Of a stretch of 64,000 nucleotides of DNA, positions 33,964 to 43,285 are shown piece by piece (the stretch's first letter is position 1; each line of letters opens with the position of its first letter). The stretch comes from an uncultured Spirochaetaceae bacterium. GTDB lineage: Bacteria; Spirochaetota; Spirochaetia; Sphaerochaetales; Sphaerochaetaceae. The notes beneath the pieces are model-generated. The model was given only the letters and a program-made list of their open reading frames with translations, searched no databases and was not told where the DNA came from. The translations under genes were made by a program, and so were the position numbers. Location: NCBI GenBank assembly GCA_944389275.1, contig CALXLT010000022.1, forward strand, positions 1 through 64,000, in the 5' to 3' direction.

Positions 33964-35304
33964 ATGTTTGACAGTATAACGACGAAATTCAGCGGTATCA
34001 TGAGGACTCTCTCCGGCAAGGGGAAGATCTCAGAGAAGAACGTACGCGATGCGGTAGAGGAAATCAAGGAAGCTCTCCTTGATGCGGATGTCAATCTCCG
34101 CGTCGTCCGCCGTTTCGTCAACTCGACCCTCGATGAGGCCCTGGGAGAGAAGGTCCTCAAGGCCGTCAATCCCGGACAGCAGTTCACGAAGATCGTCTAT
34201 GACAAGATGGTCCAGCTTCTTGGAGGGGATGAGTCCGCGAAGCTCAGCCTGAAGGGAAAGGACACGACATCGGTCATCCTCCTTATGGGCCTTCAGGGCT
34301 CCGGAAAGACCACTGCGGCGCATAAGCTTGCCCATCTCCTGAAGAAGGATGGACGCTCGGTGATGCTTGTAGCCGCTGACCTCGTGCGCCCCGCAGCCAT
34401 AACGCAGCTCCAGGTGCTTGGGGAGAAGGCTGGCGTTCCTGTCTTCACGATTCCAGGCGAGAAGGATCCTGTGAAGGTCGCCGAGGCCGCGATATCAAGG
34501 GCAAGGCATGACCTTATAGACACCGTCATCATCGATACCTCCGGCCGCATGCACCTTGACCAGGCCCTTATGGAGGAGATTCAGAGGGTAGCGAAGGCAT
34601 CCAGACCTGATGAGACGCTCTTTGTCGCTGACGCGATGACAGGACAGAGCGCTGTTGATATCGCGAAGGAGTTCGAGGAGAAGGTCGGGATATCCGGCGT
34701 GATCCTCACCAAGTTCGATTCAGATACCAGAGGCGGTGCGGCCCTTTCGCTCCGCGCCGTCGTAGGCAAGCCTATCAAGTTCATCGGAACAGGCGAGAAG
34801 ATGGAGGATCTAGAGGTCTTCCATCCTGACCGCATCGCTTCCCGCATACTCGGCATGGGTGATGTCGTATCCCTTGTCGAGAAGGCCCAGGAGCAGTTCG
34901 ATCAGGAAGAAGCCGAGAAGCTGCAGAAGAAGATGGAGAAGAACACCTTCGACCTGCAGGATTACCTTGACCAGCTTGAGAAGATGGACAGCATGGGCTC
35001 CATAGACAAGCTTATAGACATGATCCCTGGCATGAGCGGGAAGATCAGCGAGGACGATATAGATCTCTCGGAGATGAAGAGGGAGAAGGCCATCATCAAG
35101 AGCATGACCCGCTTCGAGAGGGAGAACTATAGGATCATCGGGCCTTCAAGGCGCAAGAGGATCGCCAATGGATCCGGGACATCGGTTGCGGATGTCAACA
35201 GGCTCCTGAAGAAGTTCGAGAAGACCAAGCTGATGATGAAGAAGGTCATGACAAACAAGAAAATGCAGTCAAGTATGCTGAAGATGTTCGGTATGCAAGG
35301 CTAA
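33964..35304 (+). CDS. ffh: Signal recognition particle protein Ffh
   Basis: 446 residues from ATG 33964, preceded by GGAAGGAAG. Domains in order: N-terminal four-helix bundle, G domain with GLQGSGKTT (about residue 102), DTSGRMHLDQ, TKFDSDTRGG (G4 region), and a methionine-rich M domain ending in KLMMKKVMTNKKMQSSMLKMF. It binds signal peptides on ribosomes with 4.5S RNA and delivers them to FtsY. It heads an operon with ribosomal and RNA-modifying genes. Confidence 0.97.
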   Translation: MFDSITTKFSGIMRTLSGKGKISEKNVRDAVEEIKEALLDADVNLRVVRRFVNSTLDEALGEKVLKAVNPGQQFTKIVYDKMVQLLGGDESAKLSLKGKDTTSVILLMGLQGSGKTTAAHKLAHLLKKDGRSVMLVAADLVRPAAITQLQVLGEKAGVPVFTIPGEKDPVKVAEAAISRARHDLIDTVIIDTSGRMHLDQALMEEIQRVAKASRPDETLFVADAMTGQSAVDIAKEFEEKVGISGVILTKFDSDTRGGAALSLRAVVGKPIKFIGTGEKMEDLEVFHPDRIASRILGMGDVVSLVEKAQEQFDQEEAEKLQKKMEKNTFDLQDYLDQLEKMDSMGSIDKLIDMIPGMSGKISEDDIDLSEMKREKAIIKSMTRFERENYRIIGPSRRKRIANGSGTSVADVNRLLKKFEKTKLMMKKVMTNKKMQSSMLKMFGMQG

Positions 35305-35321
35305 AGGATAAGGAGAAAATC

Positions 35322-35582
35322 ATGAGCACAGCAATGAGACTGAAGCGCTTCGGCACGAAGAAGAGACCTTACTACAGGATCGTCGTACAGGACAGCAGGG
35401 TAGCGACATGCTCCAAGACGATCGATGAGGTCGGAACATATCGCCCGATCGAGGAGAAGGATCAGATCATCCTCAACGAGGAGAAGGTCAAGAGCTGGAT
35501 CAAGAAGGGTGTCACGGTTTCCCCGACCGTAAAGGACATACTCAATTCACAGGGCATTACTCTGAGCCGCACTCAGGACTGA
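35322..35582 (+). CDS. rpsP: 30S ribosomal protein S16
   Basis: 86 residues, full length. Opens with MRLKRFGTKKRPYYRIVVQDS, the S16 hallmark, and continues with IDEVGTYRPIEEKD. It stabilises the 5' domain of 16S rRNA. A strong AGGAGAA lies before the ATG. Conserved order ffh-rpsP-khpA-rimM-trmD-rplS. Confidence 0.98.
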   Translation: MSTAMRLKRFGTKKRPYYRIVVQDSRVATCSKTIDEVGTYRPIEEKDQIILNEEKVKSWIKKGVTVSPTVKDILNSQGITLSRTQD

Positions 35583-35597
35583 CGTCCGGAGGCTCTC

Positions 35598-35831
35598 ATG
35601 GAGAAGGAACTGGTAGAGTTTTTGGTCAAGAGCCTTGTTGACAAGCCTGAGGAAGTGAACGTGAATGTCGTCGAGGGAGAGAAATCGACCGTGATCGAGC
35701 TTCGCGTTGCAGAGAGCGATATCGGCAAGGTGATAGGCAAGCAGGGGCGTATAGCTAAGGCGATACGCACTATACTGAGCGCAAGCGCCACGAAGGACGG
35801 CAAGCGTGCCGTGCTGGAGATTCTCGACTGA
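35598..35831 (+). CDS. khpA: KH-domain RNA-binding protein KhpA
   Basis: 77 residues, a single type II KH domain with the GxxG-containing loop [18 protein letters not shown] near residue 45. KhpA-type proteins bind RNA and, with KhpB, affect cell elongation and sRNA function in Gram-positives; in spirochaetes the role is inferred. Its stop overlaps the rimM ATG by one base (TGATG). Confidence 0.93.
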   Translation: MEKELVEFLVKSLVDKPEEVNVNVVEGEKSTVIELRVAESDIGKVIGKQGRIAKAIRTILSASATKDGKRAVLEILD

Positions 35832-36334
35832 TGGACTCCCTTCTCTCCGCCGCTACAGTCGGCTCGACCCATGGCCTCAAAGGCTATCTGAAGGTCTATT
35901 CGCTATCCGGCGAATATGATCATCTATGCGCCCTCGACGAATGCATCCTCCGCCTCAAGGATGGAGGGGAGCGCACCGTCAGGGTTGAGGAGGCGAGGTT
36001 CTCAGGTTCTCTTTTCCTGATGAAGTTCGTTTCCTACGATACGCCTGAGAAGGCAAGGAGCCTTACTGGATCGACGATCCTCATACGCCGCGACCAGGCT
36101 TCCCCGCTAGAGGAGGGAGAGCTTTACGTGGCTGACCTGTATGGCCTCGAGGTTATATCCGAGGGACGCAGGGCTGGGGTTGTCGAAAGCACATCGGAGG
36201 GCGCACAGGCGCTCTACCTTCACGTCAGGACGGAGAACGGCATCCGCCTTGTCCCGTATCTTCCCGTATATATCGGGAAGGTCGATGCGGAGAACGGCAC
36301 GATCGAGGTCCTCATGCCGGAGCTTCTTGCATGA
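35831..36334 (+). CDS. rimM: 16S rRNA processing protein RimM
   Basis: 167 residues with the N-terminal RimM barrel (VGSTHGLKGYLKVYSLS) and the C-terminal PRC-like barrel (GELYVADLYGLEVISEGRRAG to VPYLPVYIGKVD). RimM assists assembly of the 30S head and binds S19. It overlaps khpA by one base and trmD by four. Confidence 0.95.
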   Translation: MDSLLSAATVGSTHGLKGYLKVYSLSGEYDHLCALDECILRLKDGGERTVRVEEARFSGSLFLMKFVSYDTPEKARSLTGSTILIRRDQASPLEEGELYVADLYGLEVISEGRRAGVVESTSEGAQALYLHVRTENGIRLVPYLPVYIGKVDAENGTIEVLMPELLA

Positions 36335-37089
36335 GGATCACGGTCCTTACGCTCTTTCCCGGCATGGTCGAGCCTTTCTTCAGCTCCTCGATAATGAAGA
36401 GGGCCGTTGAGAAGGGAATAATCGAGTACAGCATCGTGGATATCCGCGACTTTGCCGAGGGAGTGCACAGGAAGGCCGATGACATACCATATGGCGGAGG
36501 CGCCGGAATGGTGATGATGGCCGCTCCTGTGGCTGCAGCGATAAAGGCGGCAGGGGCTGAGGGTAGGCGCATAGTCTTCCCGACCCCTTCTGGCCGTATC
36601 CTCACGCAGCGTTACGCGGAGGAGCTTTCCAGGGAGGATGAGCTCTGCTTCATCTGCGGCCACTACGAAGGGCTTGATCAGAGGATCATAGACGAGTACG
36701 TGACCGATGAGATATCCATAGGGGACTATGTCCTGTCCTCCGGAGAGAGCGCCGCGGTTGTCATAATCGACGCGCTTTACCGGCTTGTGGATGGAGTCAT
36801 AGCCGAGGAAAGCCTTGAGGATGAGAGTTTTTCCTCAGGGCTCCTGGAATACCCTCAGTACACGCGTCCTGAGAGGTATTGCATGAAATCTGTGCCTAGT
36901 GTATTATTATCCGGTCATCACCGCCATATTACCGAATGGCGATGCATGAAAAGGCTGGAAAAAACGATGCTCAACCGGCCAGATCTGCTCTCTGATGCCT
37001 CTCTCAGCATCGAGGAGCGAAGAACTTTATTGAAGATACTGAATAATGATAAGGGGACTTGTCAGAGATGGACATTATCAGAGCTATAG
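36331..37089 (+). CDS. trmD: tRNA (guanine-N1)-methyltransferase TrmD
   Basis: 252 residues. The SPOUT knot motifs are complete: [47 protein letters not shown] and [14 protein letters not shown], with the C-terminal helical part [16 protein letters not shown]. It methylates G37 of tRNAs reading CNN/CGG-type codons and prevents frameshifting. Its last 22 nt overlap the rplS coding region. Confidence 0.97.
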   Translation: MRITVLTLFPGMVEPFFSSSIMKRAVEKGIIEYSIVDIRDFAEGVHRKADDIPYGGGAGMVMMAAPVAAAIKAAGAEGRRIVFPTPSGRILTQRYAEELSREDELCFICGHYEGLDQRIIDEYVTDEISIGDYVLSSGESAAVVIIDALYRLVDGVIAEESLEDESFSSGLLEYPQYTRPERYCMKSVPSVLLSGHHRHITEWRCMKRLEKTMLNRPDLLSDASLSIEERRTLLKILNNDKGTCQRWTLSEL

Positions 37090-37424
37090 AAGCTAAGCAG
37101 ATCAAGGAGAATGCCGAGAATTTCAGCGTTGGCGATACCGTCCGTGTTTCCTTCAAGATCGTTGAGGGCGCTACGGAAAGGATCCAGGTATTCGAGGGCA
37201 TTGTAATCGCGAAGAACAACACAGGCATCAGAAGGACTTTCGTTGTCAGGAAGATCAGCTATGGTGTTGGCGTCGAGAGAATCTTCCCTCTCCACTCTCC
37301 TCGCATCGAGAAGATCGAGGTCGTCCGCCGTGGCCGCGTCAGGAGGGCAAAGCTTTATTACCTCCGCTCACGCGTCGGCAAGGCCGCGAAGGTGCCAGAG
37401 CTTATCATCAAGAAGAATGCGTAA
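37068..37424 (+). CDS. rplS: 50S ribosomal protein L19
   Basis: 118 residues from ATG 37068 ([13 protein letters not shown]), the usual L19 start. A TTG at 37059 lies two bases from AAGGGG and is less likely. Core: [16 protein letters not shown] and [25 protein letters not shown]19 sits at the 30S-50S interface. It ends the operon at a strong terminator, 37433-37467. Confidence 0.97.
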   Translation: MDIIRAIEAKQIKENAENFSVGDTVRVSFKIVEGATERIQVFEGIVIAKNNTGIRRTFVVRKISYGVGVERIFPLHSPRIEKIEVVRRGRVRRAKLYYLRSRVGKAAKVPELIIKKNA

Positions 37425-37432
37425 GCAGACAG

Positions 37433-37467
37433 AAGGCTTCACATTGCGTGAAGCCTTTTTTCTTTTC
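37433..37467 (+). terminator. Terminator after rplS
   Basis: Ten-base-pair stem AAGGCTTCAC (37433-37442)/GTGAAGCCTT (37448-37457), 5 nt loop, then a T-rich run. Confidence 0.92.
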
Positions 37468-37493
37468 CAAGCCTCTGATAATATATCGTTGTC

Positions 37494-37940
37494 ATGAAGA
37501 GAACAGGTAGGAAGCAGAGAGGACAGGAGAGAGGCAAGCAGAGGCGCAGGAAGGAAGCTATATCGGGCTTCTCCACGCTCAATCAGGTCGCTGGCGTCTC
37601 ACGTCCCAAGCCCCATCATTCATCGCTCCCTGTAGAGGAGCCGAAGAGCATCGTAGAGCCTCATCCCGTATGCCAGTACTGCGGGACGGAGATCGACACG
37701 ATCGCCTCGTCGCTGTCCACGCCCGAAGGCGGATACGCTCACTTTGATTGCGTGCTTTCCTATCTGAGGGAAGGCGAGCATCTCGGTGAAGGCGAGATGA
37801 TCTCATATATAGGAGCCGGCGCGTTCGGAGTCATCGGCAAGGATGAGGAGGGGCGCCCGGTAATCATCCGCCGCATACAGTATGAGAGCATTGAGCGCTA
37901 CAAGGGCATGAAGGAATACGTGTCGGGGCTCAAGCGATGA
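37494..37940 (+). CDS. Small basic protein with zinc-ribbon-like Cys/His site, function unknown
   Basis: 148 residues. The first 25 are strongly basic (KRTGRKQRGQERGKQRRRKE), as in ribosome- or nucleic-acid-binding tails. The middle has CQYCGTEI and, 27 residues later, HFDCV, giving a possible Cys3His zinc site. The C-terminus (GAGAFGVIGKDEEGRPVIIRR) looks like a small beta domain. It overlaps coaD by 4 nt. I do not recognise a named family. The position between translation genes suggests an RNA-related role, but this is inference. Confidence 0.7.
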   Translation: MKRTGRKQRGQERGKQRRRKEAISGFSTLNQVAGVSRPKPHHSSLPVEEPKSIVEPHPVCQYCGTEIDTIASSLSTPEGGYAHFDCVLSYLREGEHLGEGEMISYIGAGAFGVIGKDEEGRPVIIRRIQYESIERYKGMKEYVSGLKR

Positions 37941-38428
37941 GAAGGGCGATGTTTCCAGGATCATTCGATCCTCCTACGATGGGCCATATAAACATAATCG
38001 AGCGCGCCGCGGCTCTTTTTGATGAGCTATATGTGGTTGTCGCCGACAATATCTCGAAGAAATGCATGTTCACCGCGGAGGAGCGCAAGGCGATGATCGA
38101 GGAGTCGCTCCCGGATGTGAGGAATATGCGCGTGATGATATACCAGGGGCTTACCGTTGACTTCGCCGCCGAGCATGATATCTCGGTGATAATCCGCGGC
38201 GTCAGGGCCATGGCTGATTTCGCATATGAGTTCGAGCTCGCCATGACCAACAAGATGCTCAACCCGCGCGTTGACGTGCTTTTCATCCCCACCGATCCCA
38301 AGTACTTCATAATCCGCTCATCCCAGATCAAGGAGATGGCGCGCTTCGGCGCTGATTTCTCTCCTATGGTACCAGAGCCGGTGCAGAGGCGCATGAAGGA
38401 AAAGATGAAGGATATCTCGTTGCAGTAA
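37937..38428 (+). CDS. coaD: Phosphopantetheine adenylyltransferase
   Basis: 163 residues, the standard length. The nucleotidyltransferase motif is FPGSFDPPTMGHINII (TxGH) at the N-terminus; IIRGVRAMADFAYEFELAMTN and the C-terminal FIIRSSQIKEMARFG (ISSS/T-like) complete the site. It makes dephospho-CoA from ATP and 4'-phosphopantetheine. Together with coaX it gives two CoA pathway steps in this window. Confidence 0.97.
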   Translation: MRRAMFPGSFDPPTMGHINIIERAAALFDELYVVVADNISKKCMFTAEERKAMIEESLPDVRNMRVMIYQGLTVDFAAEHDISVIIRGVRAMADFAYEFELAMTNKMLNPRVDVLFIPTDPKYFIIRSSQIKEMARFGADFSPMVPEPVQRRMKEKMKDISLQ

Positions 38429-38470
38429 AGGAAAATAGTACATAATGTGCAAAAATTTCGGCAAAGTGTA

Positions 38471-38499
38471 TTGACTCTTATCCGACTTTACTGTTAAAT
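38471..38499 (+). promoter_or_regulatory. Promoter of tRNA-Tyr
   Basis: TTGACT (38471-38476), 17 nt, TTAAAT (38494-38499), 13 nt before the tRNA. Confidence 0.7.
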
Positions 38500-38512
38500 A
38501 TCAGCGTTCAAT

Positions 38513-38594
38513 GGAGAGGTTCCCGAGCGGTCAAAGGGGGCAGACTGTAAATCTGTTGGCTTAGCCTTCGAAGGTCCGAATCCTTCTCTCTCCA
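38513..38594 (+). tRNA. tRNA-Tyr (anticodon GTA)
   Basis: 82 nt with a long variable arm, as expected for bacterial tRNA-Tyr. Acceptor GGAGAGG pairs with TCTCTCC. Anticodon loop CTGTAAA gives GTA. T arm GAAGG-TCCGAAT-CCTTC. CCA is not encoded. Confidence 0.95.
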
Positions 38595-38598
38595 CTCA

Positions 38599-38632
38599 GC
38601 CATATACATTTTCGTATATGGCTTATTTTTTT
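38599..38632 (+). terminator. Terminator of tRNA-Tyr
   Basis: Nine-base-pair perfect stem GCCATATAC (38599-38607)/GTATATGGC (38614-38622), loop of six, then TTATTTTTTT. Confidence 0.93.
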
Positions 38633-38732
38633 GATGCGATAACGCGTCGTGGGCCTTCGGTGCATATATCTCATTGAATTCCTTAGTGGTATGGTATGAT
38701 TGAAGCGTTTTTCCTTTCACGAGGGAGTGGAC

Positions 38733-39434
38733 ATGAGAAAAGCGTCATTGCTGCTGCTTGCCATTCTCCTGCCGCTCAGCCTGTACGCGTCATCGGGCTT
38801 GAATGTCGGCATAGAAGGCGGCTACACGATGGGATTCTACGACCAGCGAGGCGGAGAGCGGCCTTTCCGGGAATTCTCAATGGGACATGCGTTCGAGCTG
38901 GCCATTCCTGTGGAATACCGGGTCAACGGCTGGTTCAGCGTCGCCTCGGGATTGAGGTATATAGGCAAGCCGTACAATATGGCGGAGGACACCACTGCAG
39001 CGGGCGGATTCGATTTCTACAGCTCCCGCAATGTAAGCCATTTCCTGGAGGTGCCGGTCTCTGCGAGGTTCTCGCTCGGAAACGGCACGATGCGCGGCTT
39101 TCTGGGCGCTGGCGCGTGCATAGGCGTCAGGTTCCTCTCGACAGAGAGCGGCAGGCTGAATTCCCAGGGATTTTTGACGACAGCAGGCACGGATCCTGGC
39201 TTCTGGGGAGCTTCAGAGCTCAATCCGTCAAGCGATAACCTATTCGACGCCGGGCTTCTTGCAGAGGCCGGGTTCGGCTGCAGGCTCGGCGGCGGCGAGC
39301 TTATCATAAGCGCTAGGTACCAGTATTCATTCACATCGCTTGACAGGGAATACCAGAAGGGCCTGGTATACAGGTACATCGACACGCTGAGCGTAACAGC
39401 AGGCTACAGCTTCAGCATCGGAGGCGGAAAATGA
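38733..39434 (+). CDS. Outer-membrane beta-barrel protein, cassette copy 1
   Basis: 233 residues from ATG 38733 (GAGGGAG upstream; an earlier TTG at 38700 is rejected). Signal peptide MRKASLLLLAILLPLSLYA. The mature part is an alternating amphipathic pattern like eight-strand outer-membrane barrels (GGYTMGF, VASGLRYIGK, HFLEVPVSARFSL, FLGAGACIGVRFLS, ISARYQYSFTSL). The second copy at 47851 shares these landmarks. It ends in Gly-Gly-Gly-Lys, whose codons form the GGAGG for the next gene. Function is unknown; a partner for the S41 lipoprotein is inferred from the duplicated pairing. Confidence 0.75.
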   Translation: MRKASLLLLAILLPLSLYASSGLNVGIEGGYTMGFYDQRGGERPFREFSMGHAFELAIPVEYRVNGWFSVASGLRYIGKPYNMAEDTTAAGGFDFYSSRNVSHFLEVPVSARFSLGNGTMRGFLGAGACIGVRFLSTESGRLNSQGFLTTAGTDPGFWGASELNPSSDNLFDAGLLAEAGFGCRLGGGELIISARYQYSFTSLDREYQKGLVYRYIDTLSVTAGYSFSIGGGK

Positions 39435-40834
39435 TCAGGAAAGCATTTCTTATAGCCTTCGCGGCGCTGCTGCTTCTCTCGGGTTGCCGCCCTGGGATCA
39501 CGATGAGAGACGGGAATCCTGAGATCACCACATGGGCAGGGTTCTTCTCCTCATGGTGGTCGGGGATGAACGCGAACTACGTTTTCTGGGATCTCGACTC
39601 GCCCGGGAACGAGTGGGACACAGTATATGAAGAGACGCTCCCGAAGATGGAGAGGTATGGGGTTATCGGGAGCTCCGCAGCATCCGACAAGGCGGCCATA
39701 AGGGATCTCTACGATATCGTGAAGACCCTCAAGGACGGGCATTATGTGCTCACGATAAGCAACGGCAAGGGGATTACGGGAAACTTCCGCCCGGTTTACT
39801 GCCGGGTGATGCGTAATGCCGGCATGACCGATGACGAGATCTTCGAGGCGCAGCTCACTCCATCCCCGGAGACATACTCGAGGCTCATCGAGGAGAGTGA
39901 TTTCCATTCTGAGAATACCGCGGCGATAATGGAGCGCGTATTCGGCATCGCGGGAGCCTCTGGAACAGCAGGCCTCAGCCGTGGGTTCGGGCCGGCGGAG
40001 GGCGGCCCTGCACACTATTTCAGCAGAGCCGGATACGTCAAGACGCCTTCTGGCCTGATGATAGGCGAGGAGAGCGTGGGTGATTTCTCGTTATTCGTCG
40101 GCATGACGGATGATGATATCCTCTATCTCGGCTTCTCAGGCTTCTCTCTTTCGGCGTTCGTGGATGATGCCACGCAGAACGGAGATGATGCTGACGCGTG
40201 GTCGCTGAGGGTCTATGACCTTGTAAAGGAGTATGCATCCATCATACTGGACTATGAGAACGGGAAGGCGGATCTTGGTGGCATCATCATCGACCTCAGG
40301 GGAAACGGCGGCGGCGATCCCATGGATTTCTCCCTTTTGTGGAGCCCTCTGCTTCCCGAGGATCTCACTGTTGCCCGCATAAGGATCAAGACGAGCGACA
40401 ACAGGCTCAGCTATTCGCTGTGGCATGATATGGAGATAGAAGGCAGGAGCGCCAATGGTTCAGGCAAGGCCCTGAAGCTGCCTATCGCCGTCCTTGTGAA
40501 TCCCCGCTCGGTCTCATGCAGTGAGATCAGCACGATGGCGTTCATGGCGATGAGGGATACATACGGCGCTGACGTGAGGATCATAGGTGGCACCACCGCA
40601 GGGGGCAATGGCCCGCTTGCCGCGAATGAGATCCTGAACGCCGGCACTTTCCAGGTCGGGGAGAGCAGGACAAGATGCGCGGGGATTGAGCTGCGATATA
40701 TCGATGGCAGGAGCTTTGAGGGAATCGGGATCGCCCCGGATATCCCCGTCAGCTTCAATTATGGATCGTTCATGAGCGGTACCGACGCAAGGCTCCGCGT
40801 AGCCTTCGATTCCATAAGAAGCAGGATGTATTGA
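39431..40834 (+). CDS. S41-type protease-like lipoprotein, cassette copy 1
   Basis: 467 residues. The lipoprotein signal has the lipobox LLSGC near residue 18, so it is membrane-anchored. After an N-terminal helical domain (NANYVFWDLDSPGNEWDTVY), the C-terminal half is an S41/C-terminal-processing-peptidase fold: GIIIDLRGNGGGDPMDF, then NPRSVSCSEISTMAF with the candidate nucleophile Ser, GGTTAGGNGPL, and IGIAPDIPV. No PDZ domain is obvious. It overlaps the barrel gene by 4 nt. Whether the catalytic Lys is present is not clear to me. Confidence 0.78.
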   Translation: MIRKAFLIAFAALLLLSGCRPGITMRDGNPEITTWAGFFSSWWSGMNANYVFWDLDSPGNEWDTVYEETLPKMERYGVIGSSAASDKAAIRDLYDIVKTLKDGHYVLTISNGKGITGNFRPVYCRVMRNAGMTDDEIFEAQLTPSPETYSRLIEESDFHSENTAAIMERVFGIAGASGTAGLSRGFGPAEGGPAHYFSRAGYVKTPSGLMIGEESVGDFSLFVGMTDDDILYLGFSGFSLSAFVDDATQNGDDADAWSLRVYDLVKEYASIILDYENGKADLGGIIIDLRGNGGGDPMDFSLLWSPLLPEDLTVARIRIKTSDNRLSYSLWHDMEIEGRSANGSGKALKLPIAVLVNPRSVSCSEISTMAFMAMRDTYGADVRIIGGTTAGGNGPLAANEILNAGTFQVGESRTRCAGIELRYIDGRSFEGIGIAPDIPVSFNYGSFMSGTDARLRVAFDSIRSRMY

Positions 40835-40922
40835 GCTCTTTCCTCTTAGCATATAGAATTCCCGAGTACCGAAATGGAGGTATATGGCTGGTAGATGCGA
40901 TCTGAATCCCTCTCTCAGCTCC

Positions 40923-40944
40923 AAGCCTCCTCAGGGAGGCTTTT
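40923..40944 (+). promoter_or_regulatory. Hairpin that contains the ribosome site of the YkgJ-type gene
   Basis: Perfect 8-bp stem AAGCCTCC (40923-40930), loop TCAG, GGAGGCTT (40935-40942), then TT. The 3' arm is the GGAGG that serves the ATG at 40948. It looks like a terminator for the S41 gene and at the same time would hide the ribosome site. Confidence 0.65.
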
Positions 40945-40947
40945 CAT

Positions 40948-41406
40948 ATGTCCGGATGCTTCTACGAAAATGGCCTTAGGTTCGAATGCCAGCGCTGCCT
41001 GTACTGCTGCTCCGCAGAGCCGGGCTATGTCTATCTTTCCCGTGAGGATATAATCAGCGGCGCCAACGCGACGGCGCTTTCCCCTCGTGATTTCATCTCC
41101 GTTTACTGCCGCGTGATTGATTTCGGCACGTTCTCCATGGTCTCTCTGAAGGAGAAGGAGAACTACGACTGCATCTTCCTCACCAAGGATGGTTGCTCGA
41201 TATACCAGTCGCGTCCGCTGCAGTGCAGGACGTATCCGTTCTGGCCCAGCGTGATAGAGAGCAGGGAGAGCTGGGAAAGAGAAGGACGCTCATGCCCGGG
41301 GATCGGCAAGGGGAAGGCCCTCCCGCGCGAGGAGATAGAGAGAAGGGCATCTCTCAGGACCGAGCCGTATATGATACTTAAGGGAAAGGATATCTGGCAG
41401 GAGTGA
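40948..41406 (+). CDS. YkgJ-family cysteine cluster protein (UPF0153)
   Basis: 152 residues. Cysteines follow the family pattern: CQRCLYCC near residue 14, CIFLTKDGCSIYQSRPLQC with RTYPFWP near residue 75, and a later Cys (SCPGIG). Such proteins bind zinc or iron in a CxxC/CxxCC cluster; their biological role is poorly defined. Start ATG 40948, eight bases after GGAGG that is buried in a hairpin. It precedes dnaG by 43 nt. Confidence 0.87.
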   Translation: MSGCFYENGLRFECQRCLYCCSAEPGYVYLSREDIISGANATALSPRDFISVYCRVIDFGTFSMVSLKEKENYDCIFLTKDGCSIYQSRPLQCRTYPFWPSVIESRESWEREGRSCPGIGKGKALPREEIERRASLRTEPYMILKGKDIWQE

Positions 41407-41449
41407 CTATCTTTCCTTTCATTGCTATATTCTATACTGGAGTCTTGTT

Positions 41450-43285
41450 TTGCCAGTTTATTCGGACAGTACGATAAATGCTATCAAGGCACGCCTTACG
41501 ATGAGCGAGGTCGTGCAATGGTTCATCCCTGTTGTCACCAGGAGCGGGAGGCATTGGGCCAAGTGCCCGTTCCATGGAGGCGGAAACGAGAAGACGCCGT
41601 CCTTCGCGATCAATGACAAGGATGGCTTCTACCATTGCTTCGCGTGCCAGGAATCCGGCGACATGTTCACATTTGTCGAGAAGATGGAGCATCTGAGCTT
41701 CTTGGAGGCGGTGGAGTTCCTTGCCTCGAAAGCCGGCGTGGAGCTGGTGAGCGAGAAGGGCCGCGCCCAGGGAAGGGAAAAGGGGGAGACCGAGGCGCTT
41801 CTTGACCTTAACCAGCGCCTTCAGGGCACGTTCCATCACATCCTCCTGAAGACGGACATGGGAAGGAAGGCCCTGGATTATCTCAGGCGGAGGAGGATAT
41901 CCGACGAGATGATAGAGCGCTTCTCCCTTGGCTATGCCCCTGCAGATACCTCTTGGCTCCATAGGTTCCTCTCGTCCAAGGGATACTCCGATGAGATCCT
42001 CCGCAAGTCCGGCCTGTTCTCGCAGAACCATTTCCCGTACCCGCTTTTCGCGGATAGGCTGATGTTTCCCGTACGTAACAGGCAGGGCAAGACCATAGCG
42101 TTCTCTGGCCGAGATCTTTCGGGCAGGGAGAACTCACCTAAGTACGTCAATTCGCCCGAGACCCCAGTCTATTCAAAGCGCCATAACTGCTTCGGGCTCT
42201 ATGAGGCTCTCGATACGCTCAAGAAGGGGGGCGTGCCGGCGATCCTTGTCGAGGGGAACTTCGATGTCGTTTCGATGCATCAGGCGGGACTCTCTTCAGC
42301 CATCGCTCCGCTTGGCACGGCCTTCACCGAGGAGCAGGCGGATCTCCTTTCCCGCTATACCGACCGCATAGATCTGCTGTTCGACAGCGATGGGGCCGGG
42401 GAGAAGGCGACTGTCAAGGCGCTCTCGATAATACATGCCAAGGGCCTTGAGTGCTATGTGCATAGGCTCTCAAGGGGCAAGGATGCGTCGGAGATAATCG
42501 AGAACGAGGGCGAAAAAGCTCTCAATGAGGACTTCAATGCGTGCGATAGTGCATTTGACTATCTTGTAAACAATACGGCAAAAAGCTATGATATCAGAAC
42601 GCCTAGGGGAAAGTCCGGCTTTGTACGGGCGATCTCTCCGTTTCTGATGAGCACGGGATCTAATGTCGAGAGGGAGTCGTACATACTCTCCTTGAGCACT
42701 TATCTTTCCGTCCCGGAGGAGACGATACGGGAAGATATGGTGAACTCTTCGGAAAGAAGGGCTCCAAGGGAGGAGGATGCAGCAGGTCCTGGCGAGGGAC
42801 CGGTGAGGAGATTCAGCAGCGCCGCTGCCAGCATTGATCTCTATGCGATGCTTTTCCTTGCAAGCCACAGGGATCTCTTCCGGCAGTACCGCACCCGGAT
42901 CAGCTTCGGCGATCTCAGGGACCGTGAGGCGCAGATGATCTACATGGCACTTGAGAATGCCATGAGGAATGAGATATCAAGCAATGAGCTTTTCCTTTCG
43001 CTCATAAGCGATGAGAGGGTAAGAAACGATGTGGCCACTTCCTTCGTGCTCGATGAGTACAGATCCGGGAAGATAAGCGCCCTGGATGAAGCAGTAGACA
43101 GGATAGCCCTCAGAGGATTGGAAGAGCAGCGCAGGGTGCTTTCCACCCAGCTCAGGTCCTTCTCGGACTCTTTGGATGGGGAGCAGATCACCGAAACGCT
43201 TGAACGCAAGACAGAACTCGACAGACAGATAGCTGATCTTAAGGCTGTGCTGTATGGACGCACGGCTAGAGAGGATGAGGATTGA
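41450..43285 (+). CDS. dnaG: DNA primase
   Basis: 611 residues from TTG 41450 (GGAG upstream). CHC2 zinc finger [16 protein letters not shown] with HCFACQE; RNA polymerase core; TOPRIM motifs [16 protein letters not shown] and [10 protein letters not shown]; a C-terminal helicase-binding region. It makes RNA primers for replication. The stop overlaps the rpoD ATG (TGATG), giving the classical dnaG-rpoD macromolecular synthesis arrangement without rpsU. Confidence 0.96.
   Translation: MPVYSDSTINAIKARLTMSEVVQWFIPVVTRSGRHWAKCPFHGGGNEKTPSFAINDKDGFYHCFACQESGDMFTFVEKMEHLSFLEAVEFLASKAGVELVSEKGRAQGREKGETEALLDLNQRLQGTFHHILLKTDMGRKALDYLRRRRISDEMIERFSLGYAPADTSWLHRFLSSKGYSDEILRKSGLFSQNHFPYPLFADRLMFPVRNRQGKTIAFSGRDLSGRENSPKYVNSPETPVYSKRHNCFGLYEALDTLKKGGVPAILVEGNFDVVSMHQAGLSSAIAPLGTAFTEEQADLLSRYTDRIDLLFDSDGAGEKATVKALSIIHAKGLECYVHRLSRGKDASEIIENEGEKALNEDFNACDSAFDYLVNNTAKSYDIRTPRGKSGFVRAISPFLMSTGSNVERESYILSLSTYLSVPEETIREDMVNSSERRAPREEDAAGPGEGPVRRFSSAAASIDLYAMLFLASHRDLFRQYRTRISFGDLRDREAQMIYMALENAMRNEISSNELFLSLISDERVRNDVATSFVLDEYRSGKISALDEAVDRIALRGLEEQRRVLSTQLRSFSDSLDGEQITETLERKTELDRQIADLKAVLYGRTAREDED

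Noticed and set aside
37477-37493. Leaderless promoter for the small zinc protein gene
   Set aside because: TATATC sits six bases before the ATG but no acceptable -35 or extended -10 is present.
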